64,000 nt of DNA from Streptomyces gardneri (GTDB taxonomy: Bacteria > Actinomycetota > Actinomycetes > Streptomycetales > Streptomycetaceae), in NCBI RefSeq assembly GCF_006539185.1, contig NZ_BJMN01000030.1, positions 78,062 to 142,061 on the forward strand. The letters are read 5' to 3'. The notes under the pieces are model-generated. The model worked only from the letters and a program-made list of their open reading frames with translations, did not search any database and was not told where the DNA came from. Positions 52,075 to 61,088 of this stretch are shown piece after piece (within the stretch, counting starts at the first letter, position 1; each line of letters opens with the position of its first letter). Position numbers and translations under genes: made by a program.

Positions 52075-52136
52075 TTGACACCGGGTGCCATCGCTTCTAG
52101 CGTCTCGTTCTGCGGACGATACTAAGCGGTCGCTCA
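52075..52136 (+). promoter_or_regulatory. Promoter with downstream palindromic operator for the reductase pair
   Basis: TTGACA (52075-52080), 17 bp, TAGCGT (52098-52103) fits the Streptomyces HrdB-type consensus. Just after the expected start lies TAAGCGGTCGCTCA (52123-52136), a TNAGCG-N2-CGCTNA palindrome of the kind bound by TetR-family regulators of lipid genes. No such regulator is adjacent. Confidence 0.65.
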
Positions 52137-52209
52137 TGTGCGGGACGCGTGAGCGGCACGCTCGGTCCGTCCGCGGTCAGGGACGATCCAAGGGCGAGGA
52201 GAACCAAGC

Positions 52210-52971
52210 ATGTCCACCACCGAGCAGCGCGTAGCCGTCGTCACGGGTGCCGCACGAGGCATCGGCGCCGCCACCGCGCTCCGCCTCGCGGCCGAGGGCC
52301 GCGCCGTCGCCGTACTCGACCTCGACGAGGCTGCCTGCAAGGACACCGTCGAGAAGATCACCGCCGCGGGCGGCACCGCCCTCGCGGTCGGCTGCGACGT
52401 CTCCGACAGCGCCCAGGTGGAGGCCGCCGTCGCGCGGATCGCCGCCGAGCTCGGCGCGCCGACGATCCTCGTCAACAACGCCGGCGTGCTCCGCGACAAC
52501 CTGCTCTTCAAGATGTCCGAGTCCGACTGGGACCTCGTCATGAACGTGCACCTCAAGGGTGCCTTCCTGATGTCGAAGGCCTGCCAGAAGCACATGGTGG
52601 ACGCGGGCTTCGGCCGGATCGTCTCGCTCTCCTCCTCCTCGGCGCTCGGCAACCGCGGCCAGGCCAACTACTCCGCCGTCAAAGCCGGTCTGCAGGGCCT
52701 CACCAAGACGCTCGCCAAGGAGCTCGGCAAGTTCGGCATCACCGCCAACGCCGTCGCCCCCGGCTTCATCGTCACCGAGATGACCGCGCAGACCGCCGAG
52801 CGCGTCGGCATGGGCTTCGAGGACTTCCAGGCCGCCGCCGCCTCCATGATCCCGGTCCAGCGCGTCGGCCGCCCCGAGGACGTCGCGAACGCGATCGCCT
52901 TCTTCGCGGGCGACGACGCCGGCTTCGTCTCCGGCCAGGTCATGTACGTGGCCGGCGGCCCGCTCAACTGA
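52210..52971 (+). CDS. FabG-like short-chain dehydrogenase/reductase (3-oxoacyl-ACP reductase type)
   Basis: 253 residues. TGAARGIG near residue 12 binds NADP(H). NNAGVLRDN, the SSSSALGNRGQANYSAVKAG segment with catalytic Ser-Tyr-Lys, and the terminal GQVMYVAGGP complete a classical SDR. It resembles FabG-type reductases that reduce 3-oxoacyl thioesters with NADPH. The start ATG 52210 follows GAGGAG. The next SDR starts 29 bp downstream, so both are co-transcribed from the promoter at 52075. Confidence 0.87.
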   Translation: MSTTEQRVAVVTGAARGIGAATALRLAAEGRAVAVLDLDEAACKDTVEKITAAGGTALAVGCDVSDSAQVEAAVARIAAELGAPTILVNNAGVLRDNLLFKMSESDWDLVMNVHLKGAFLMSKACQKHMVDAGFGRIVSLSSSSALGNRGQANYSAVKAGLQGLTKTLAKELGKFGITANAVAPGFIVTEMTAQTAERVGMGFEDFQAAAASMIPVQRVGRPEDVANAIAFFAGDDAGFVSGQVMYVAGGPLN

Positions 52972-53000
52972 CCTACCGGACACAGCGAGAGGAGGCGGTC

Positions 53001-53768
53001 ATGACCGCGAACGAACGGCCGGAGCTCTCCGGCAAGGTCGCCCTCGTCACCGGCGCGAGCCGGGGCATCGGCTACGGCATCGCCGAGGCGCTCGTCGCCC
53101 GCGGCGACCGGGTCGTCATCACCGGGCGCGGCGAGGAGGCCCTCAAGGAGGCCGTCGAGCGGCTCGGCGCCGACCGGGTGATCGGCGTCCCCGGCAAGGC
53201 CCACGACCTGGACCACCAGGCCGCGGCCGTCGAGGCGGCCATGGACGGCTTCGGCCGGCTGGACTTCCTGATCAACAACGCCGGCACGAACCCGGTCTTC
53301 GGCCCCATCGCCGATCTGGACCTGGGAGTGGCCCGCAAGGTCTTCGAGACCAATGTGATCTCCGCGCTCGGATTCGCCCAGCGGAGCTGGCACGCCTGGC
53401 AGAAGGATCATGGCGGTGCGATCGTGAACATCGCCTCGATCGCCGGTGTGTCCGCCTCTCCCTTCATCGGGGCGTACGGCATGAGCAAAGCCGCGATGGT
53501 GAATCTGACCCTCCAGCTCGCGCACGAATTCGCGCCGCTCGTGCGGGTCAACGCCATCGCCCCCGCCGTCGTGAAGACGAAGTTCGCGCAGGCGCTGTAC
53601 GAGGGCCGTGAGGCGGAGGCGGCCGCCTCCTACCCGCTCGGCCGGCTCGGCGTCCCCGCGGACATCGGCGGGGCCGCGGCCTTCCTGACCTCTCCGCAGT
53701 CGGAGTGGATCACCGGCCAGACCCTCGTCGTCGACGGCGGGATTTTCCTGAACGCCGGAGTCGGGTGA
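53001..53768 (+). CDS. Second short-chain dehydrogenase/reductase
   Basis: 255 residues from ATG 53001 (GAGAGGAGG upstream). Cofactor motif TGASRGIG, NNAGTNPVFGP, catalytic SIAGVSASPFIGAYGMSKAA with Ser-Tyr-Lys, and a terminal TGQTLVVDGGIF are all intact. It shares about the fold and length of the preceding reductase but is not a close copy. Substrate is unknown; the pair may act on successive acyl or hydroxy intermediates. Confidence 0.87.
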   Translation: MTANERPELSGKVALVTGASRGIGYGIAEALVARGDRVVITGRGEEALKEAVERLGADRVIGVPGKAHDLDHQAAAVEAAMDGFGRLDFLINNAGTNPVFGPIADLDLGVARKVFETNVISALGFAQRSWHAWQKDHGGAIVNIASIAGVSASPFIGAYGMSKAAMVNLTLQLAHEFAPLVRVNAIAPAVVKTKFAQALYEGREAEAAASYPLGRLGVPADIGGAAAFLTSPQSEWITGQTLVVDGGIFLNAGVG

Positions 53769-53837
53769 CCGATATCCGGACACTTTCCGGAATTCGTGTC
53801 CGGATTGGCCCCGGTTATACGTCGAATGAGCCAAGTG

Positions 53838-53883
53838 CCCCGTCAGACTCGAACATTGACCTGACGGGGTGCTGCGGTATCGT
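53838..53883 (+). promoter_or_regulatory. Promoter of the solute-binding lipoprotein gene with 9-bp inverted repeat over the -35
   Basis: TTGACC (53856-53861), 16 bp, TATCGT (53878-53883). CCCCGTCAG (53838-53846) and CTGACGGGG (53861-53869) are exact complements flanking the -35 box. The repeat could be an operator or the terminator of the upstream reductase operon. Confidence 0.6.
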
Positions 53884-53916
53884 CGGCCGACCCGTGGCTG
53901 AACGAGGAGCGTGCAC

Positions 53917-55494
53917 GTGTTCAACCGGACCAGTCTGCAGGTTGCTGCAGCCCTTGCGTCCATATCCCTGGTGTCCGGATGCGGTGTGTTTTCGGACAGT
54001 GAATCCGCCGGGGATCAGAGAATCGTCATCGGTACGACGAGTTCTCCCACCACGCTTGATCCTGCCGCGGCCTGGGACAATTCCTGGGAGCTCTTCCGGA
54101 ACGTCTTCCAGACCCTGGTGAGTTTCCCGACCGGCAGTACGGCACCGCAGTCGGACGCCGCCGACTGCAAGTTCACCGACACGTCGAGCCGCGTCTTCGA
54201 GTGCAAGCTCCTGGACGGCCTGAAGTTCTCGAACGGTCACAAACTGGACGCCGAGGCCGTGCGGCACTCGATCGAGCGCATCCGCACGATCAACCACAAG
54301 GGCGGCCCGAACGGGATGCTCGGCTCGCTCGGCAAGATCGAGACCGTCGGCGACCGCACGATCGTCTTCCGTCTGAACAAGCCGGACGCCACCTTCCCGT
54401 TCGTCCTCGCGACCCCCGCGATGTCGCTCGTGGACCCGGCCGAGTACCCGGCGGACAAGCTCCGCACGGACGGCAAGCTCATGGGCTCCGGCCCGTACGT
54501 CCTCGACTCGTACGACGAGCGCAAGACGGCCGAGCTGACCAAGAACCAGACGTACAAGGGCTTCGCCGCCCGCAAGAACGGCGGCGTGACCATCAAGTAC
54601 TACGACGACTCCGAGGCGATGGTCACCGCGCTCCGGAAGGACGAGATCGACGCCACCTACCGCGGCCTCACGGCCGAGGAGGTCGTCGCGCTCCAGGAGG
54701 ACAAGCCCGAGAACAAGGGCCTCCAGCTCGTCGAGTCCACCGGCGCCGACATCCGCTACCTGGTCTTCAACGCAGAGGACCCCTCGGTCGCCGACCCGGC
54801 CGTCCGCAAGGCCATCGCCCAGCTCGTCGACCGCGACGAACTGGTCAACAAGGTCTACCAGGGCACCGCCGAGCCCCTGTACTCGATGGTTCCCAAGGGC
54901 ATCGCCGCCCACACCACCAAGTTCTTCGACCGCTACGGCATGCCGAGCGTCTCCAAGGCCAAGAAGATCCTCAAGGACGCGGACGTCGAGACGCCCGTCA
55001 AGCTGGACTTCTGGTACACGACCGACCGGTACGGCTCCTCGACGGCCGCCGAGTTCACCGAGCTCAAGCGGCAGCTGGAGGAGTCCAAGCTCTTCCAGGT
55101 CGAGCTGCACGGCCAGCCCTGGAAGGAATTCCAGGCGGGCTACCAGAAGGGCCAGTACCCGGTCTTCGGACGCGGCTGGTTCCCCGACTTCCCGGACCCG
55201 GACAACTTCGTCGCCCCCTTCCTGGGCAAGGAGAACGTCCTCGGCACGCCCTACGTGAGCGAGCGGATCACCGGCGAGCTGCTCCCGAAGTCCCGCCGCG
55301 AGAGCGACCGCGGGACCGTCACGGACGAGTTCGTCGAGGCCCAGGAGATCATGGTCCAGGACGTCCGGCTGCTGCCCCTGTGGCAGGGCAAGCTGTACAT
55401 CGCGGCCGGCGAGGACATCGGCGGCGGCGAGCGCGCGCTCGACCCGCAGACGGTCATGCAGCTGTGGGAGCTGCACCGCCGCGCCAGCTGGTAG
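53917..55494 (+). CDS. ABC transporter solute-binding lipoprotein, family 5 (peptide/nickel type)
   Basis: 525 residues from GTG 53917. GAGGAG at 53904-53909 is 7 nt before it, while GTG 53911 would be only 1 nt away. The signal peptide runs to the lipobox LVSGC, so the mature protein is a membrane-anchored lipoprotein. The body matches SBP family 5: TTSSPTTLDPAAAWDN, ECKLLDGLKFSNGHKLDAE, YLVFNAEDPSVADPAVRK and GRGWFPDFPDPDNFVAPFLG. The ligand is probably a peptide or similar. No permease or ATPase gene is adjacent, so it is an orphan that must use a transporter encoded elsewhere. Confidence 0.9.
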   Translation: MFNRTSLQVAAALASISLVSGCGVFSDSESAGDQRIVIGTTSSPTTLDPAAAWDNSWELFRNVFQTLVSFPTGSTAPQSDAADCKFTDTSSRVFECKLLDGLKFSNGHKLDAEAVRHSIERIRTINHKGGPNGMLGSLGKIETVGDRTIVFRLNKPDATFPFVLATPAMSLVDPAEYPADKLRTDGKLMGSGPYVLDSYDERKTAELTKNQTYKGFAARKNGGVTIKYYDDSEAMVTALRKDEIDATYRGLTAEEVVALQEDKPENKGLQLVESTGADIRYLVFNAEDPSVADPAVRKAIAQLVDRDELVNKVYQGTAEPLYSMVPKGIAAHTTKFFDRYGMPSVSKAKKILKDADVETPVKLDFWYTTDRYGSSTAAEFTELKRQLEESKLFQVELHGQPWKEFQAGYQKGQYPVFGRGWFPDFPDPDNFVAPFLGKENVLGTPYVSERITGELLPKSRRESDRGTVTDEFVEAQEIMVQDVRLLPLWQGKLYIAAGEDIGGGERALDPQTVMQLWELHRRASW

Positions 55495-55524
55495 AAGGCC
55501 GGACGAACACAGGTGATCAGACCG

Positions 55525-55558
55525 CCGGGGGCCACTGTCAGTGGCCCCCGGTAGGTTT
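55525..55558 (+). terminator. Intrinsic terminator after the solute-binding gene
   Basis: CCGGGGGCCACTG (55525-55537) pairs with CAGTGGCCCCCGG (55539-55551) and is followed by TAGGTTTT. It is a very stable hairpin with a short T-tract, 31 bp after the stop. Confidence 0.88.
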
Positions 55559-55597
55559 TGGGGCGTAGACAGGAACGTCCACCGGAGGTTGTTGACC

Positions 55598-56281
55598 GTG
55601 ACCGACACCAGCATGCTGCCCGAGTCCTGGCGGGGTGTTCTCGGCGAGGAACTGCAGAAGCCGTACTTCGCCCAGCTCACCGAGTTCGTCGAGGAGGAGC
55701 GCGCCAAGGGACCGGTCTTCCCGCCGAAGGACGAGGTCTTCGCCGCCCTCGACGCCACCCCGTACGACAAGGTGAAGGTCCTGATCCTCGGTCAGGACCC
55801 GTACCACGGAGAGGGCCAGGGGCACGGCCTCTGCTTCTCCGTCCGCCCCGGCGTGAAGACCCCGCCCTCCCTGCGGAACATCTACAAGGAGATGCAGGCC
55901 GAGCTCGGCCACCCGATCCCGGACAACGGCTATCTGATGCCGTGGGCCGAGCAGGGCGTCCTCCTGCTCAACGCCGTGCTGACGGTCCGCTCCGGCGAGG
56001 CGAACTCGCACAAGGGCAAGGGCTGGGAGAAGTTCACGGACGCCGTGATCACCGCCGTCGCCTCGCGGCCCGACCCCGCCGTCTTCGTCCTCTGGGGCAA
56101 CTACGCCCAGAAGAAGCTGCCCCTCATCGACGAGGACCGGCACGTGGTGGTGAAGGGCGCCCACCCCTCGCCGCTGTCGGCGAAGAAGTTCTTCGGATCG
56201 CAGCCCTTCACCCAGATCGACGCGGCCGTCGCGGCCCAGGGACACGAGCCGATCGACTGGCGCGTTCCGGACCTCGGCTGA
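55598..56281 (+). CDS. ung: Uracil-DNA glycosylase, family 1
   Basis: 227 residues from GTG 55598, chosen because GGAGG lies 9 nt upstream and any earlier start would lie in the preceding terminator. GQDPYHGEGQGHGLCFSV holds the water-activating Asp and the uracil-pocket Tyr/His. VLWGNYAQKK and HPSPLSAKKFFG supply the uracil-binding Asn and the minor-groove loop with the catalytic His. It excises uracil from DNA as the first step of base-excision repair. The gene is monocistronic by appearance. Confidence 0.96.
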   Translation: MTDTSMLPESWRGVLGEELQKPYFAQLTEFVEEERAKGPVFPPKDEVFAALDATPYDKVKVLILGQDPYHGEGQGHGLCFSVRPGVKTPPSLRNIYKEMQAELGHPIPDNGYLMPWAEQGVLLLNAVLTVRSGEANSHKGKGWEKFTDAVITAVASRPDPAVFVLWGNYAQKKLPLIDEDRHVVVKGAHPSPLSAKKFFGSQPFTQIDAAVAAQGHEPIDWRVPDLG

Positions 56282-56351
56282 GCCTCGGCCGGATCCGGGC
56301 CGGGTGCGGCTAGCGTCGGCTCTCCCATTGGGTGAACGGGTGGAGGTCGGC

Positions 56352-56825
56352 GTGACCGAGCAGCAGCAGGCGGCGGACGACGGGGTCATGACCAGGATCG
56401 GGCAGGCCATGATGCTGCTGCACGGCGGCGACCGCGAGGAGGCCCGCAACCGCTTCGGGGTGCTGTGGCAGCAGATCGGCCCCGACGGGGACCCGCTGCA
56501 CCGCTGCACCCTCGCCCACTACATGGCCGACGCCCAGGACGATCCCGACACCGAGCTGGCCTGGGACCTGCGGGCGCTGAGCGCGGCCGAAGGGCTCGCG
56601 GAGGAGCGGCTCGCCGCGCACGGCTCGGCGGTCGCCCTGCGCGCGCTGTACCCGTCGCTCCACCTCAACCTCGCCGCCGACTACGTCAAGCTCCAGCGGC
56701 CGGACGCCGCGCGGGTCCATCTGGACCGGGCCCGCGCGGCGTCCGACACGCTCGACGACGACGGCTACGGGAACGGGGTCCGGGCGGCGATCGAGCGCCT
56801 GGAGTTGCGGCTCAGGGCCATGTGA
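56352..56825 (+). CDS. TPR-like hypothetical protein
   Basis: 157 residues from GTG 56352 (GGAGG 5 nt upstream). The sequence is alpha-helical and reads like two to three tetratricopeptide-type repeats (GDREEARNRFGVLWQQIGPD, LHLNLAADYVKLQRPDAAR). No catalytic motif is seen. Such small TPR proteins are common and uncharacterised in Streptomyces. Confidence 0.75.
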   Translation: MTEQQQAADDGVMTRIGQAMMLLHGGDREEARNRFGVLWQQIGPDGDPLHRCTLAHYMADAQDDPDTELAWDLRALSAAEGLAEERLAAHGSAVALRALYPSLHLNLAADYVKLQRPDAARVHLDRARAASDTLDDDGYGNGVRAAIERLELRLRAM

Positions 56826-56904
56826 CGAGCCCGAGGAGCGTGGCGGGGCGTCCGGCCGGCAGCTGTGGGCGGGGGCTCGGGGGCGCCGGGCACGGGGCGG
56901 CGGC

Positions 56905-57420
56905 TCACCGGCCGTACGTGCCGTGGCAGATCCTGGCCTGATCACTGTGCGGGTCCCAGCCCCCGTACCGCTCGCCCAGGTCGCAGACGTCCGCCCGGGA
57001 CTGCGGCGGTTCCTTCGGCAGGTCCGCGAGCCCCGGCAGGTCGGGTACGGCGGGCCGGGGAGCCGGGCTCGGCGTCTCGTGGTGCCGGGGTGTGGCGGCG
57101 GGGCGCGGCTCCGGCGGCTGCGGCGTGACCGCCGTTCGCCGGTGCCGCTCGGGTGCGGCGGCGGGTACGGGTGTCGCCCGGGGCGCGGTGGACGGCGGGG
57201 GCACGGCGGAGGGCGGGGGAGCGGGGAGCGCCGCTTCGAGGGCCTCGCGGGCCGGGCCCTCGACGATCTGCGGCGCCACTTCCTGGGCGGGGAGGACGGA
57301 GCTCTCCGCGGCGGGCGGGGGGACGGGCGCCGGCGGTCGCGCGTCCGCCGGGGCGCAGCCCGCCAGGGCGGCGACCGCCGCCCCGACCAGGATCTTCGCT
57401 GTGGTTCGGGTTCCATGCAC
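56905..57420 (-). CDS. Proline-rich secreted lipoprotein-like hypothetical
   Basis: 171 residues. A signal sequence ends at a lipobox-like AALAGC. The middle is Pro/Ala-rich low complexity, and a short conserved-looking tail contains Cys residues (DVCDLGERYGGWDPHSDQ, then RICHGTYGR). It is probably a surface-anchored protein of unknown role. The start at 57420 is the first plausible one before the hydrophobic segment. Confidence 0.7.
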   Translation of the reverse strand: MHGTRTTAKILVGAAVAALAGCAPADARPPAPVPPPAAESSVLPAQEVAPQIVEGPAREALEAALPAPPPSAVPPPSTAPRATPVPAAAPERHRRTAVTPQPPEPRPAATPRHHETPSPAPRPAVPDLPGLADLPKEPPQSRADVCDLGERYGGWDPHSDQARICHGTYGR

Positions 57421-57525
57421 CGCGCCACTCTGCTGGTCCGGCGGCGATCTTCGCGCCCCTACCGGCGGGGAATGCCCCGCACGGGTGAGGTGCCGCAGGT
57501 CCGGCCTTGACCCGCGGACCGGGCC

Positions 57526-58053
57526 TCAGTCGCCGGTGGCGCCGTCGATGCGCTCCCGGATCAGGTCCGCGTGGCCGTTGTGGCGGGCGTACTCCTCGAT
57601 CATGTGCAGGTAGATCCAGCGGAGGTTGAAGGTCCTCCCGGTGCGGTGCTTGCCCACGCCGAGGTCGTCGAGGCCGTGCGGGGCGGCCAGGGCGCGCGCG
57701 TGGGCGATCTCGGCCTGCCAGGTGGCGTAGGCCTCCTCGTAGGTGTCCTCGTCCGTGACGTGGATGTCCCGGTCCGGGTCCTCCTCGGTGGAGTAGATCC
57801 AGCCCAGGTCCTCGCCGGTCAGCACACGGCGGAACCAGCCGCGCTCGACCTCGGCCATGTGCCGGACGAGGCCCAGCAGGTTGAGGTCGGACGGCGGGGC
57901 GGAGAGGGTGCGCAGCTGTGCGTCGTCGAGCCCCTCGCACTTCCCCGCGAGGGTCGCGCGATGGAAGTCGAGCCACTGCTCCAGCGCCTCGCGCTCGCCC
58001 GAGGTCGTGGACGGGTCGACGCGAGGGTCGGATTCGATGCGTTCGGTGGTCAT
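57526..58053 (-). CDS. DinB-like (DUF664) four-helix protein
   Basis: 175 residues from ATG 58053 (GGGGGA 11 nt upstream; ATG 58062 would be only 2 nt from it). SEREALEQWLDFHRATL-type helix 1, LVRHMAEVERGWFRRVL and WIYLHMIEEYARHNGHADLI carry the three His that bind metal in the DinB/YfiT superfamily. Members are often thiol-dependent transferases (mycothiol in actinobacteria). The substrate is not known. Confidence 0.87.
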   Translation of the reverse strand: MTTERIESDPRVDPSTTSGEREALEQWLDFHRATLAGKCEGLDDAQLRTLSAPPSDLNLLGLVRHMAEVERGWFRRVLTGEDLGWIYSTEEDPDRDIHVTDEDTYEEAYATWQAEIAHARALAAPHGLDDLGVGKHRTGRTFNLRWIYLHMIEEYARHNGHADLIRERIDGATGD

Positions 58054-58140
58054 GCGCGGCATCGTCCCCCAAGATCACCCGGCCACGCCAGTGCTTTCGC
58101 CTCGCGCGCCCCGTTCACGGGAGCCTCGGGGCCGAGGCCT

Positions 58141-58815
58141 TCAGGCGGTGTCGAGCATGCCCCGCAGCAGTTCGTCGAAGCCGGTGCGCAGTTCCGCGAG
58201 GGTGGGCACGGCGGCGTGGAAGGAACCCGCGGCGCAGGAGAACATCAGGCCCTCGCACCAGGCGACGAGGGAGAGCGCGTGCCGCTCGGGCGCCGGTGAG
58301 CCGGCCGCCGTCATCATCGCGACCAGCGGGTCGCGGAAGGCGGAGCCCGCGGCGTCGAAGAAGGCGCGGAGCTCGGGGCGGCGGGTGGCCTCGAGGGCCA
58401 GCTCGTAGCGGGAGACGAGCAGCGCCCGATGGTCCGTGAGATAGCGGTGCAGGGCGAGGGCGAGCGCGTCCACGAGGACGTCGGCGCTCGGGGGCCCGCC
58501 GTCGCCGCGCTCCGCTTCCGGGCCGCCGCCCGGCAGCTCGTCCGGGGTGAGTACGCGCGCCTCCCAGTGGACCTGGCGGCGTACGGCCGTCTCCAGGAGT
58601 GCCTGACGGGTGCGGGCGTGGTTCGAGGTCGATCCCTGCGGCAGCCCGGCCCGTTCGTCCACGGCGCGGTGCGTCAGGCCCCGCATGCCGCGCTCGACGA
58701 GGAGGTCGAGGGCGGCGTCGCCGATCCGCTCGGCGCGAGAGGCGGCGGAGGGCTTGGCACTCGGGGAGGCCGGGGAGACGGGGGACTCCCCGGTCGGGGC
58801 GGTCGGTGCGCTCAT
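58141..58815 (-). CDS. TetR-family repressor
   Basis: 224 residues from ATG 58815; no clear ribosome site precedes it, so the transcript may be nearly leaderless. After a 25-residue disordered tail comes the TetR HTH (IGDAALDLLVERGMRGLTHR, then VDERAGLPQGSTSNHARTR). The C-terminal ligand domain is helical and includes the TetR_C-like VAWCEGLMF region. It is divergent from the FAD monooxygenase gene. Two identical palindromes between the genes are its likely operators, so it should repress the monooxygenase and itself until a ligand binds. Confidence 0.9.
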   Translation of the reverse strand: MSAPTAPTGESPVSPASPSAKPSAASRAERIGDAALDLLVERGMRGLTHRAVDERAGLPQGSTSNHARTRQALLETAVRRQVHWEARVLTPDELPGGGPEAERGDGGPPSADVLVDALALALHRYLTDHRALLVSRYELALEATRRPELRAFFDAAGSAFRDPLVAMMTAAGSPAPERHALSLVAWCEGLMFSCAAGSFHAAVPTLAELRTGFDELLRGMLDTA

Positions 58816-58848
58816 GGGGACAACCTACTACCGGCCACTACCCGACTG

Positions 58849-58896
58849 ACTACGCCTGTAGTACGGTCGTGATGTCGGAGTTACTACGCCTGTAGT
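58849..58896 (+). promoter_or_regulatory. Two identical 14-bp TetR operators
   Basis: ACTACGCCTGTAGT occurs at 58849-58862 and 58883-58896, 34 bp apart centre to centre (about three helical turns). Each has inverted ACTAC/GTAGT arms. The second ends 21 bp before the monooxygenase ATG. Confidence 0.85.
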
Positions 58897-58917
58897 TGAG
58901 TGCTCAGGGGAGCAGCC

Positions 58918-60105
58918 ATGGAACAGCGCCGTGCCGTCGTCGTCGGAGCCGGAATCGGCGGGCTCACCGCCGCCGTCGCCCTTCTCCGCGACGGCTGGCA
59001 GGTCACCGTCCTGGAGCGTGCCGCCGACCTCGCCCCCGTCGGCGCGGGCATCGGCCTCGCCCCCAACTCCCAGCGCGCCCTGGACGTCATCGGTCTCGGC
59101 GACCGCGTCCGCGAACTCGCCGCGTGGCAGGGCGACGGCGGCATGCGCGCCCCCGACGGCCGCTGGCTCGCCCGGACGGACGCCAAGGCCGCCGCCGCGC
59201 GCTTCGGCGGGCCGCTCGTCCTCCTCCACCGCGCCACCCTCGTCGAGATCCTCACCTCGGCCCTGCCCGAGGGCACCGTCCGCACCGGAGCGGCCGCCAC
59301 GCTCGCCGACCCCGGCGACGACCACCGCCCCGCCCGGCTGACCACCCCGGAAGGCGAGATCGAGGCCGAACTCGTCGTCGCCGCCGACGGCATCCGATCC
59401 GCGATCCGCCACGCGCTCTTCCCCGAACACCCCGGCACGCGCTACGCCGGCTGCACCACCTGGCGGGTCGTCGTCCCCGCCCCCGCCCGGCCCTTCGCCC
59501 CGCACGAGACCTGGGGCGCCGGACGCCTCTGGGGCACCCAGCCCCTCAAGGACGGCCGGGTCTACGCGTACGCCATGGCCGCCGCCCCCGCCGGCGGCCG
59601 CGCGCCCGACGACGAGAGGGCCGAGCTCCTGCGGCTCTTCGGCGACTGGCACCACCCCGTCCCCGAGATCCTCGCCGCCGTCGACCCCGGCCAGGTCCTG
59701 CGCCACGACGTCCACCACCTGCCCGACCCGCTGCCCGCCTTCCATCGGGGCCGGGTCGCCCTCCTCGGCGACGCCGCGCACGCGATGATGCCGAGCCTCG
59801 GCCAGGGCGGGAACCAGGCCATCGAGGACGCCGTCGTCCTCGCCCACCACGCCCGCTCCGGGCCCGGCTTCGACCCTGCCGGCGCGCTCCCCGCCTACAC
59901 CGCCGACCGCCTGCCGCGCACCACCGCCATCGTCCGCAAGGCCGCCCGCACCGGAGCGGTCACCCTGCTCTCCGCCCGCCCGGCCGTCGCCCTGCGCTCC
60001 GCGCTCGTCGGAGCGGTCTCCCGCTTCGGCCCGGGCCTCGTCCTGCGCGGCTTCGACGGCATCGCCGACTGGCGGCCGCCGGTGGCCCCGGCCCGTCCCG
60101 CGTAA
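58918..60105 (+). CDS. FAD-dependent monooxygenase (aromatic hydroxylase type)
   Basis: 395 residues from ATG 58918 (AGGGGAG upstream). VVVGAGIGGLTAAVALL is the GxGxxG FAD-binding motif, AADGIRSAIR the DG motif and GRVALLGDAAHAMMP the GD motif of class A flavoprotein monooxygenases. PSLGQGGNQAIEDA is typical of salicylate- and 3-hydroxybenzoate-type hydroxylases. It inserts one oxygen atom into a substrate using NAD(P)H. The substrate is unknown but is presumably related to the ligand of the TetR regulator. Confidence 0.9.
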   Translation: MEQRRAVVVGAGIGGLTAAVALLRDGWQVTVLERAADLAPVGAGIGLAPNSQRALDVIGLGDRVRELAAWQGDGGMRAPDGRWLARTDAKAAAARFGGPLVLLHRATLVEILTSALPEGTVRTGAAATLADPGDDHRPARLTTPEGEIEAELVVAADGIRSAIRHALFPEHPGTRYAGCTTWRVVVPAPARPFAPHETWGAGRLWGTQPLKDGRVYAYAMAAAPAGGRAPDDERAELLRLFGDWHHPVPEILAAVDPGQVLRHDVHHLPDPLPAFHRGRVALLGDAAHAMMPSLGQGGNQAIEDAVVLAHHARSGPGFDPAGALPAYTADRLPRTTAIVRKAARTGAVTLLSARPAVALRSALVGAVSRFGPGLVLRGFDGIADWRPPVAPARPA

Positions 60106-60182
60106 GCTGACCGGCGCGAACGGCCCGCGCGAGCACGGCCGATGGACACGAGCGACACGAACGACACGACAAGGGAGACCCC

Positions 60183-61088
60183 GTGAAGGTTGGCTGCATC
60201 GGACTCGGCGACATCGCACAGAAGGCGTACCTCCCCGTCCTCGCCACCCTCCCCGGGGTCGAGCTCCACCTCCAGACCCGTACCGCCGCGACCCTGGACC
60301 GGGTCGCCGACTCCCTCCACCTGCCCGCCGCGCAGCGCCACCGCGACCTCGACTCGCTGATCGCCGCCGGACTCGACGCGGCCTTCGTCCACGCGTCCAC
60401 CGCCGCCCACGCCGAGATCGCCGGCCGACTCCTCGAAGCGGGCGTCCCCACGTACGTCGACAAGCCCCTCGCCTACGAGTACGCCGACTCCGAGCGGCTC
60501 GTGGAGCTCGCCGAGAAGCGTTCGGTCAGTCTCTTCGTCGGCTTCAACCGGCGCCTCGCGCCCTCCTACGCGCAGTGTGCCGACCACCCGCGCGAGCTGA
60601 TCCTGCTGCAGAAGAACCGGATCGGCCTGCCCGAGGACCCCCGCACCTTCGTCCTCGACGACTTCATCCACGTCGTCGACACCCTGCGCTTCCTCGTCCC
60701 CGGGGACATCGAGCACGTCGACGTGCGCGCCCGGATCCGCGAGGGGCTCATGCACCACGTCGTGCTCCAGCTCTCCGGCGACGGCTTCACCGCCATCGGC
60801 ATGATGAACCGGCTGAACGGCTCGACCGAGGAGATCCTGGAGGTCTCGGGCCAGGACACCAAGCGCCAGGTCCTCAACATCTCCGACGTCGTCGACCACA
60901 AGGGTCAGCCGACCGTGCGCAAGCGCGGCGACTGGGTGCCGGTGGCCCGGCAGCGCGGCATCGAGCAGGCCGTGCTCCTCTTCCTCGACGCCGTGCGCGA
61001 GGGCCGTACGCTCAGCGCTCGCGACGCCCTGCTGACCCACGAGCTCTGCGAGCGCGTGGTCCGCGAGTCTCTGCTCCAGGCCTCCTGA
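60183..61088 (+). CDS. Gfo/Idh/MocA-family oxidoreductase
   Basis: 301 residues from GTG 60183 (GGGAGA 5 nt upstream). The Rossmann start VGCIGLGDIAQKAYLPVL and the YVDKPLAYEY segment (the family's EKP, here DKP) bind NAD(P). DDFIHVVDTLRFL follows in the substrate domain. The family oxidises or reduces sugars, inositols and related compounds. The 3' end overlaps the convergent Lnt gene by 77 bp. Confidence 0.87.
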   Translation: MKVGCIGLGDIAQKAYLPVLATLPGVELHLQTRTAATLDRVADSLHLPAAQRHRDLDSLIAAGLDAAFVHASTAAHAEIAGRLLEAGVPTYVDKPLAYEYADSERLVELAEKRSVSLFVGFNRRLAPSYAQCADHPRELILLQKNRIGLPEDPRTFVLDDFIHVVDTLRFLVPGDIEHVDVRARIREGLMHHVVLQLSGDGFTAIGMMNRLNGSTEEILEVSGQDTKRQVLNISDVVDHKGQPTVRKRGDWVPVARQRGIEQAVLLFLDAVREGRTLSARDALLTHELCERVVRESLLQAS

